DNA from: an uncultured Ruminococcus sp.
GTDB taxonomy: Bacteria; Bacillota; Clostridia; Oscillospirales; Ruminococcaceae
Assembly: GCA_947173865.1 (NCBI GenBank)
Contig: CAMWGS010000013.1
Location: 1 to 17,591 of the forward strand
Reading direction: 5' to 3'
Length of the DNA stretch: 17,591 bases
How positions within the stretch are numbered: the first letter of the stretch is position 1; every line of letters starts with the position of its first letter. Under the pieces are notes generated by a model. That model saw nothing but the letters and a program-made list of their open reading frames with translations. It was not told the DNA's origin and ran no database searches. This document shows, piece after piece, positions 6,791 to 12,585 of this stretch. A program made the translations under genes and the position numbers.

Positions 6791-7704
6791 TGAAAAAGAT
6801 AATTGCCTTTATTTCAGCTCTGCTTATGCTTCCTCAGCCTGTCCGTACTTATGCTGAAGGTGAAGAAACATTCAGTGAAACAGTAGGTAACAGTACTTTT
6901 TATTATACAATAAATTCCAGTCAGAACGCAGTAATTACAGACTGTACGTCATATGAAGAACAAATAATAATACCTTCTTCACTCGGTGGCTGTCTTGTAA
7001 CTACGATAGCAGAAAAAGCTTTTTTCGGGAAATTTACACTTGACTCTGTAATAATTCCCGAAGGAATAACACATATAGGCGATAACGCATTTTCAGGCTG
7101 TCTTTCACTTGAAAGCATAAAAATTCCCGAAACGGTCACATATCTCGGTAACGGTTGTTTTACAAGCTGTTCTGAACTGGAAAGCGTTGAATTGAATAAT
7201 TCAATTTCATCAATTCCCGATAACTGTTTCAATGCCTGTACTTCACTTAAAAACATCAATATTCCTGATTCCGTAACGGTTATAGGAACAGAAGCATTTT
7301 TCGGATGTTCGGATATATCAGGAATTTTTATCCCTCCGAATGTCAAGATAATAGGTGAAAACGCTTTGGGTATGCATTATGATATACGTGGAAACGGTAT
7401 AGAAACGTTTAATAATTTCAGTATAAAAGGTTTGCCTGAAACTGCCGCTGCTGATTATGCGGAGTCCAATAATATTGAACTTTATTTTTTGCTGGGTGAT
7501 GTCAATGATGACGGTTATGTTGATGCTGTTGATTCATCTATGACCCTCATTGAATATGCAGGTCTTTCGGCAGGTAAATCAAGTACATTTGATATATATC
7601 AGATGTTTTCAGGTGATTACGACGGAAACGGAATGATTGATTCTGTTGACGCAACGATGATACTTATTGAATATGCACGGTTGCAGACACTTCCGTTTCA
7701 ATAA
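6790..7704 (+). CDS. Secreted BspA-type LRR protein with C-terminal dockerin
   Basis: A signal peptide (about 1-22, ending near TYA-EGE) sends this 304-residue protein out of the cell. Residues about 55-195 hold five to six BspA/LRR_5 repeats with the pattern IIIP--L--C-V--I---AFFG-, for example VIIPEGITHIGDNAFSGC and INIPDSVTVIGTEAFFGC. These repeats typically mediate binding rather than catalysis. Residues 236-298 form a type I-like dockerin with two classic 12-residue calcium loops: D237-V-N-D-D-G...D248 and D276-Y-D-G-N-G...D287. The loops and the following helices (SSMTLIEYA, ATMILIEYA) differ clearly from the dockerins of the GH9 genes in this window, suggesting another cohesin partner. 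The start codon overlaps the amidohydrolase stop by one base. The gene ends just before a strong hairpin. Confidence 0.85.
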   Translation: MKKIIAFISALLMLPQPVRTYAEGEETFSETVGNSTFYYTINSSQNAVITDCTSYEEQIIIPSSLGGCLVTTIAEKAFFGKFTLDSVIIPEGITHIGDNAFSGCLSLESIKIPETVTYLGNGCFTSCSELESVELNNSISSIPDNCFNACTSLKNINIPDSVTVIGTEAFFGCSDISGIFIPPNVKIIGENALGMHYDIRGNGIETFNNFSIKGLPETAAADYAESNNIELYFLLGDVNDDGYVDAVDSSMTLIEYAGLSAGKSSTFDIYQMFSGDYDGNGMIDSVDATMILIEYARLQTLPFQ

Positions 7705-7706
7705 AC

Positions 7707-7740
7707 AAAAAAGGACGTACTTTATAGTACGTCCTTTAAT
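7707..7740. terminator. Bidirectional intrinsic terminator between convergent genes
   Basis: A perfect 12-bp stem pairs AAAGGACGTACT (7710-7721) with AGTACGTCCTTT (7726-7737) around a 4-base loop. Read on the minus strand the stem is followed by a run of T's (from AAAAAA at 7707-7712), the stronger terminator direction. On the plus strand it is followed by TTTAAT. It separates the rightward aro/BspA run from the leftward dockerin locus. Confidence 0.88.
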
Positions 7741-7746
7741 AGTTAT

Positions 7747-8547
7747 TCAGTCATAGAGGTGGCTTGCCGCCATTTCCTGTATTGCAATTGCGTCATTGAG
7801 AGTTATGCCGTTGCCGTCACCGACCACGTCAGCGTTTGCCTTGCCCTGCCATGAAATCTGATATTTGTCGGGGTTTGCTATTGACTGTATTACAAGAATT
7901 GCATCATTTATGTTTACTTTGCCGTCGCAGTCTGTGTATCCTGAAAGCATGGGCTCGGGGAGGGTGTTTACAACATCTGTTACATTTATCATTGATTCCT
8001 GCATTGCCCAATCACACACATAATCAGTATCTTCCTTTATATCTATCAACATTTGCATTCTGTCATATAAATCCGTTACCATAAGCTTAGGATAGACAGC
8101 TGTATAACTATCCTTTGTGCCAAATTCTTCTATAACCTCACTAGTATATTCTATATCATTATCTGACAAATAATTTTCAAGTACAGCAACATTATCTTCA
8201 TTATTAAGTTCATATCCACCAAATATTAATGGACAAACTTCGCAGGTATCACACCATTCATCTGTAGCTACTCTATAATATATCTGATGGTAAGACCCCA
8301 AAACTTTATAATAAGTTGAACCGATTAAATATTTAAATTCATCTTCACCATGCCATTCATACTCTATTGGTTCTGATATATAGATTTTCAAATCTTCCAA
8401 ACCAAAGTAATCGGTTGCTTCCTGCCATAAGTGATATTTTACAGAAGCAGATTCAAAAGAAATGGTATAAGGGGTAACTGTTTTATCTGTAGGTATATAT
8501 AATGCACTCGCTGAAATAGAAACAACTGAAACTGTACACATAACCAC
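7747..8547 (-). CDS. Dockerin protein of unknown N-terminal function, 5' end disrupted
   Basis: The open frame (266 codons from GTG 8547) ends in a dockerin at about residues 203-262. It has the NINDAILVIQSIANPDKY helix and the ADVVGDGNGITLNDAIAIQ second loop, nearly the same as in the two GH9 genes. The region before it (20-200) has a CDTCEVC cluster and no motif I recognise. The first frame positions read as the middle of a signal peptide (VVMCTVSVVSISASA), but the proper start lies upstream at ATG 8589 behind GGAGGC (8596-8601) and is separated by an in-frame TAG (8551-8553). Calcium loop 1 reads YTDCDGKVNIND, with Tyr where the first ligand Asp is expected (a GAC-to-TAC change would explain it). 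The gene follows the protease by 15 bases. It is probably a pseudogene or poorly exported. Confidence 0.65.
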   Translation of the reverse strand: MVMCTVSVVSISASALYIPTDKTVTPYTISFESASVKYHLWQEATDYFGLEDLKIYISEPIEYEWHGEDEFKYLIGSTYYKVLGSYHQIYYRVATDEWCDTCEVCPLIFGGYELNNEDNVAVLENYLSDNDIEYTSEVIEEFGTKDSYTAVYPKLMVTDLYDRMQMLIDIKEDTDYVCDWAMQESMINVTDVVNTLPEPMLSGYTDCDGKVNINDAILVIQSIANPDKYQISWQGKANADVVGDGNGITLNDAIAIQEMAASHLYD

Positions 8548-8550
8548 AGC

Positions 8551-8589
8551 CTAAGATGTTGCTGACATTTTCTTTAATTTTTTATACAT
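8551..8589 (-). pseudogene. Original start and signal-peptide n-region cut off by an in-frame amber codon
   Basis: GGAGGC (8596-8601) sits 6 bases before ATG 8589. The frame reads MYKKLKKMSATS, then TAG at 8551-8553, then continues without shift into AVVMCTVSVVSISASA and the dockerin protein. Joined across the TAG, it makes a standard signal peptide: basic start, hydrophobic core and ASA cleavage site. A single base change would explain the stop. Restart at GTG 8547 or ATG 8541 is possible but has no good ribosome binding site. Confidence 0.7.
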
Positions 8590-8604
8590 ATATATGCCTC
8601 CTTA

Positions 8605-9201
8605 TCAATTAATATTAGGATTTTGTTTGTAAAAGTGTATTAAATCCGTTGTTATACGAGTACCGGAATTTTCTCCATTTGTGTGAATTGCAATAACAGA
8701 ATAACAATTAAAATGATTGTCTTGGTTATGCAATGTTTCTTCTATATATACTGGACCTCCACTTTCACCATTATGATATTCTACTGGGTTTGCAAAACTA
8801 CGGTTCTTGTCAGAGTTAAATAAAATAATATTACTAATTTTTAAATTATAAACACAATGAGTGGCAGTTGCTATTGTATGAGAATCAACAACAAAACCAG
8901 AACCACAATAAACATATTCACCATAATTCATTATTAATCTTACTGTTCCCTTTTTTGAATAATCCTTTTTTCTTTCATCATAATCTCCGATAACAGTAAG
9001 TGAATTATTTTCTGATTTAAGTGCGTTAAGAGTATAGTCGTCTCCAATCTGAACACCTGTTTTAGCATTAAAAATGCGATATTTTCTTGCTGTATTTGCC
9101 GCCTCTGATTTACTGTTTGCATATACGACTGATAAAATCATCATAAGAAAGGCGATAACTACAGCAGTAACTTTCTTTACATTAACAACATTTGCTTTCA
9201 T
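8605..9201 (-). CDS. Secreted V8/trypsin-like serine protease, internally shortened
   Basis: With the start at 9201 the protein has 198 residues and a hydrophobic signal or anchor (TAVVIAFLMMILSVV). Numbering below counts from the alternative ATG 9210, so subtract 3 for this start. The S1-family landmarks are GSGFVVDSHTIATATHCVY, with the catalytic His at 118, and GESGGPVY, with the nucleophile Ser at 150. Only about 32 residues separate them; in V8-type and trypsin-like enzymes the interval is about 100 or more and contains the catalytic Asp. ANPVEYH runs straight into NGESGGP, as expected from an in-frame internal deletion. The product is probably inactive as a classical triad protease. AAGGG (9211-9215) is 9 bases from ATG 9201 and overlaps the stop of the upstream dockerin remnant, suggesting one transcript. 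Confidence 0.68.
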   Translation of the reverse strand: MKANVVNVKKVTAVVIAFLMMILSVVYANSKSEAANTARKYRIFNAKTGVQIGDDYTLNALKSENNSLTVIGDYDERKKDYSKKGTVRLIMNYGEYVYCGSGFVVDSHTIATATHCVYNLKISNIILFNSDKNRSFANPVEYHNGESGGPVYIEETLHNQDNHFNCYSVIAIHTNGENSGTRITTDLIHFYKQNPNIN

Positions 9202-9213
9202 TATCCTCATCCC

Positions 9214-9474
9214 TTAATGTAGTGTACCTGCTTCATAGAGCTGGGCATAGTATGCGTCCATCGGGCTGATAATGCCGTTTTCGTTGACGTCAGGCTTGCT
9301 GAGGTCGGTTCAAACTTTCCTACAAGATACTGCATAATCATTAAAGCATCATTGATATCAATCTTTCAGTCACCGTCGGGGGTCAGGTGCAGCAGATGCA
9401 GGAACTGCACTACAGGTCATAACCGCCATTACTCCCGAAAGAAGAAATGACATTAATCTTTTGTTTACTTTCAT
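9214..9474 (-). pseudogene. Signal peptide joined directly to a dockerin, three lesions
   Basis: ATG 9474 has GGAGGAG (9481-9487) 6 bases upstream and starts a clean signal peptide (MKVNKRLMSFLLSGVMAVM to PASAAPDP). The frame shifts at a run of five G's on the plus strand (9378-9382): one base fewer would give APDPDGD. The next frame reads PDGD-stop-KIDINDALMIMQYLVGKFEP, where TGA replaces the Gly of calcium loop 1. After a further shift the third frame gives DLSKPDVNENGIISPMDAYYAQLYEAGTLH, a normal second calcium loop, ending at TAA 9216-9214. The repaired product would be a secreted dockerin of about 85 residues with no enzyme or binding module. It may be the relic of an internal deletion, or of a stand-alone dockerin. 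This dockerin type differs from those of the GH9 genes. Confidence 0.72.
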
Positions 9475-9501
9475 GGTAAACTCCTCCTTGAAAAGATTCA
9501 T

Positions 9502-9530
9502 ACGGAAAATAATCCCTTATTATATTCCGT
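9502..9530 (-). promoter_or_regulatory. Leader hairpin upstream of the dockerin remnant
   Basis: ACGGAAAATAAT (9502-9513) and ATTATATTCCGT (9519-9530) form a 12-bp inverted repeat with a single mismatch and a 5-base loop. It lies between the proposed promoter (9553-9581) and the ribosome binding site of the remnant gene. In the RNA it would be a 5' leader stem, which may stabilise the message or bind a regulator. The T-run of a terminator is lacking. Confidence 0.35.
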
Positions 9531-9552
9531 GTGTTAATTAAATTGTATCATA

Positions 9553-9581
9553 ATATTAAATTTTTGTAGATACATACCCAA
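9553..9581 (-). promoter_or_regulatory. Candidate promoter for the dockerin remnant-protease-dockerin run
   Basis: On the minus strand TTGGGT (9581-9576) and TAATAT (9558-9553) are 17 bases apart, about 80 bases ahead of the ATG at 9474. The GH9 gene upstream ends in its own terminator, so a promoter is expected here. The boxes are only fair matches. Confidence 0.38.
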
Positions 9582-9624
9582 AAATAAAAACGCACAAACT
9601 TTTCGTCTGTCAGTTATATTAAGC

Positions 9625-9655
9625 AACAAAAAGGACGAACCGAAGTCCGTCCTTT
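9625..9655 (-). terminator. Intrinsic terminator of the two-CBM GH9 gene
   Basis: AAAGGACG (9630-9637) pairs with CGTCCTTT (9648-9655) around a 10-base loop, and the minus strand continues with TTTT, about 20 bases after the stop. The stem and flank (GTCCTTTAATA-TTATTCA) are shared with the terminator at 7707-7740, as if copied together with the gene end. Confidence 0.8.
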
Positions 9656-9674
9656 AATAATTATTCAATTATAA

Positions 9675-12383
9675 TCAGTTCTGATATCTGTCGAGTTCCG
9701 ATGTGGTAATCGGGAATGAAGAAGCACTTATTGTTCTTGATACTACATACTGAATAGCAAGAGCATCGGTATTTGTAATACCACCGCCGTTGTCAACAAC
9801 GTCTGCATTAATCTTACCCTGTGCGGATAATTTATACTTATCGGGGTTTGCGATAGACTGCATGATAAGAACTGCGTCATTGATGTTTACTTCTCCGCTT
9901 TCGTCAGCGTCACCATACTTTGTATTGCCGCTTGGATTCTGTTGTGTAGTTGTAGTTGTTGTCTGCTGTGAAGTACCGTCTGTTACAACGTTGATTGATT
10001 CAATTGTAAAGTCTCCGCAGTCAATCCACCATGTGCCGAATTTGAGTTCTCCGCCGTACTGATACTGAATAACATCAGCGATAGAAGATGGAACATTCCA
10101 TGTTATAGTACCTCTGTTACCTGAAATAGTCTGTTCCATATCTTCGCCCTGAGCCCAGTATTCAGGAGCGACGCTTGTTGAAGAACCGAAAGCACCTTGC
10201 CATTTACCGATATTTCCATTATTTGAGGAAATTGTGATTTCAACTTTCTTTACCTTTTCTGTAGCGGGAATATTGAACTGTGACCATTCAAAGCCAACCA
10301 TTTTGTCGTCGGCATTCTTATCATAAACAACCTTTGTGTTGGGACTGATTTTATATTCCGAAGAAGAAGTGCTGCCCTGTTTTGTAGTAGTTGTTGTTGA
10401 GGTTTCTGACTGCTGTTTTGTTGTGGTTGTTGTAGTAGATGTACCTGAATAAGCGTTAGTGTATACCTTTATTGAATCAATTGTAAAGTTTCCGCAGTCA
10501 ATCCACCATGTACCGAACTTGAGTTCTCCGCCGTAGTTGTACTGGATAATATCAGCTGTTGTAGCAGGAACTTCCCATGTAACAGTGCCTGTATTTCCTG
10601 AGATATTCACTTCCATGTCATCGCCCTGTGTCCAGTAATCAGGAGCGACGCTTGTTGAAGAACCAAAAGCACCCTGCCATTTACCGATATTTCCGTTATT
10701 TGAAGAAATTGTGATTTCAACTTTCTTTACTTTTTCGGTAGCGGGAATATTGAACTGTGACCATTCAAATCCTACCATTTTATCGTCTGCATTCTTGTCG
10801 TAAACAACCTGCTTTTTGGGAGAAGCCGTATATAATCCCGAAGATGAGGGATTCTGCTGATTTGTGGTAGTTGTAGTAGTTGTACTGCTCTGAGTGCTTG
10901 CGGTTGTCTGAGTTGTTGTAGGCGGGTCAACAACACCTGATGATACTTTGTCAACGCCGACAATTGAAGTATCTGGAGTGCCTGTCTTATACACAGAATA
11001 TAAACCTGCTGCCGCACCTACGAGAGTAGCATTGTAGTCAAGTGTAACTTCGTTAGCGGTGTAGTCCTTTAAAGTGTCGCTGTATGCACCGTTTGCATCT
11101 GTAGGACCACCAACCAAAGCACCTACAAGTACATGACCGTTCGGACTTGTCTGTGTATTGTCACCCATTTCGTCGAAACTTGAATATCCTGATGCTGCTC
11201 TGTGGTGTGGGTTCTTAGGTGAATTATCTGTAAATCCTACAACGAAGCATTGTGGTGAAGCACTGCCTACACCCTTATTGCCCATGATATAGTCCATCTG
11301 ACCCTTTGACCAGTCACTGTAGCTTGCCGCACCGTACTTTGTGGCAACGAGTGCTGCCATCTGCTGAGCTGTGTTATATCTTGCACTGCCCCACTGTAAT
11401 TCAAAATAATAATCATTTGAATTTGCACCATGACCGTTGAGATAGTCGGTTACTTTCTTCCAGTCGGCAGCATCACCTGTTATTTCAGCCTGTAAGATAC
11501 CGGCACCCATTGAAACGTTATTCCAGCTCATAGTTGAGTAGATGCCCCACTGACAGCCGTCCATTCCTGAAGAACCCTGATTAGTTGAGTTCATGTATGT
11601 ATTGAGAAATTCCTTGTACTTGTTGTCATTTGTAGCGAGATAAAGCCAGCCTGCTGCCCAAGCCTGGTCGTCATAGTAGTCCCATGAATCGTAAAAGCTG
11701 CCTGTACCGTCTGTTGCTTTCTGATTGTACTTTGTAGAAAACTCAAACAGAGCCTTTGCATACTTAAGGTCATCTGCATTACCGAAGTTAACATAGTTTA
11801 CAGCGAGTGCAGCGGCATAAGATGCTGCAATGTCACTTGCACCCGATGATGTACTGAAAGTCTGTCTGCTGTTGTCAACGTGAACTTCAGGAGCACACCA
11901 AACGTCATGGTCCTGCTTACCGTTTCCAATCTGATAAACAAAGTTTGTTACAGTATCACCGCTGAGTGTTGTACTGTTTTTGAAGAATGTAGCAAAATAG
12001 TCTGTAATGGTTTTGAGGTGAGCGGACTGACCTGTTGAATTGAAAGCATCGCTGAATTCATAGTAGCTCCAGCCGAGAGTTGAAGCGGAATAGCCTGCCG
12101 GCAGACCGAATTTAACGTGGTCACCTGCGTCATGGTAACCGCCGTCAACTGCGTCTGATGTATGACAATCATCACGCCATGTGAGAGCGGAAGTCTCTCC
12201 CACCTGCTTACCGCACATATTTGCGTCATAGAAATAAAGTGAATACTGGAGAAGTTTAGCGTAGTTGTCGTTAGCTGCCGAAGCGTTCATGACTACCGCT
12301 GAAAACGGTGCAGCCATAGCAGAGACAGCCATTACACTGCTTACTACTGCTGACTTGATTTTTTTCATATTGTTTTTATTCAT
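9675..12383 (-). CDS. GH9 cellulase with two CBM-like modules and dockerin
   Basis: This 902-residue secreted enzyme probably cleaves beta-1,4-glucan. The order is: signal peptide (1 to about 36, ending NASAA), GH9 catalytic domain (about 38-470), Thr-rich linker, module A (524-643), Thr-rich linker, module B (680-802), linker, dockerin (822-885). GH9 landmarks are GGYHDAGDHVKFGLP with Asp85/Asp88, NPHHRAASGY (391-400) and the acid Glu445 in NEVTLDYNA. The two modules are aromatic-rich (GKWQG, DYWTQG, FGTWWIDCG) and look like carbohydrate-binding modules of Ruminococcus GH9 enzymes (CBM79-like is a possibility); the family is not certain. They share 56 identical residues in a row. Dockerin loop 1 is DADESGEVNIND; loop 2 (DVVDNGGGITNTD) has one extra residue. 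AGAGG lies 9 bases before the start. Confidence 0.93.
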   Translation of the reverse strand: MNKNNMKKIKSAVVSSVMAVSAMAAPFSAVVMNASAANDNYAKLLQYSLYFYDANMCGKQVGETSALTWRDDCHTSDAVDGGYHDAGDHVKFGLPAGYSASTLGWSYYEFSDAFNSTGQSAHLKTITDYFATFFKNSTTLSGDTVTNFVYQIGNGKQDHDVWCAPEVHVDNSRQTFSTSSGASDIAASYAAALAVNYVNFGNADDLKYAKALFEFSTKYNQKATDGTGSFYDSWDYYDDQAWAAGWLYLATNDNKYKEFLNTYMNSTNQGSSGMDGCQWGIYSTMSWNNVSMGAGILQAEITGDAADWKKVTDYLNGHGANSNDYYFELQWGSARYNTAQQMAALVATKYGAASYSDWSKGQMDYIMGNKGVGSASPQCFVVGFTDNSPKNPHHRAASGYSSFDEMGDNTQTSPNGHVLVGALVGGPTDANGAYSDTLKDYTANEVTLDYNATLVGAAAGLYSVYKTGTPDTSIVGVDKVSSGVVDPPTTTQTTASTQSSTTTTTTTNQQNPSSSGLYTASPKKQVVYDKNADDKMVGFEWSQFNIPATEKVKKVEITISSNNGNIGKWQGAFGSSTSVAPDYWTQGDDMEVNISGNTGTVTWEVPATTADIIQYNYGGELKFGTWWIDCGNFTIDSIKVYTNAYSGTSTTTTTTKQQSETSTTTTTKQGSTSSSEYKISPNTKVVYDKNADDKMVGFEWSQFNIPATEKVKKVEITISSNNGNIGKWQGAFGSSTSVAPEYWAQGEDMEQTISGNRGTITWNVPSSIADVIQYQYGGELKFGTWWIDCGDFTIESINVVTDGTSQQTTTTTTQQNPSGNTKYGDADESGEVNINDAVLIMQSIANPDKYKLSAQGKINADVVDNGGGITNTDALAIQYVVSRTISASSFPITTSELDRYQN

Positions 12384-12407
12384 GAATAGTAACCTCTTTC
12401 TTAAAAA

Positions 12408-12419
12408 ATTGTATACAAT
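12408..12419. promoter_or_regulatory. 12-bp palindrome just downstream of the GH9 promoter (candidate operator)
   Basis: ATTGTATACAAT is a perfect palindrome located a few bases after the expected transcription start of the two-CBM GH9 gene and 24 bases before its ATG, a typical repressor position. The same half-site (ATTGTATAC) appears twice in the fabH/fabD region (2101-2109 and its complement at 2119-2127). In AT-rich DNA a chance palindrome of this size is not rare, so this is tentative. Confidence 0.32.
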
Positions 12420-12430
12420 ATGCTAAACAC

Positions 12431-12459
12431 ATTATACACTGTTTTATAATAATTTTCAT
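12431..12459 (-). promoter_or_regulatory. Candidate promoter of the two-CBM GH9 gene
   Basis: On the minus strand a perfect TATAAT (12436-12431) has ATGAAA (12459-12454) 17 bases upstream, a partial match to TTGACA. The distance to the start codon is about 48 bases, leaving room for the palindrome and ribosome binding site. Confidence 0.5.
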
Positions 12460-12548
12460 TACAAAATAGTTACGTAAAATTTACATTTTAATTACAATTA
12501 ACATTTTATTCATAATTTAAAGTAAATGTTTGTTATTTTAGGTAAAAA

Positions 12549-12577
12549 ATAAAGGCATACAAAATGTATGCCTTTAT
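12549..12577 (-). terminator. Intrinsic terminator of the first GH9 gene
   Basis: A 12-bp stem (12549-12560 with 12566-12577, core AAAGGCATAC/GTATGCCTTT) with a 5-base loop lies 9 bases after the stop of the upstream GH9 gene. Downstream on the minus strand is ATTTTTTACC. It isolates the two cellulase genes into separate transcripts. Confidence 0.85.
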
Positions 12578-12585
12578 ATAAATTA

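Noticed and set aside
8551..8553. Genome-wide reassignment of TAG as a sense codon
   Set aside because: Only one gene in the window would need it, that gene shows other damage, and another frame (ending at 4517) uses TAG as a stop.
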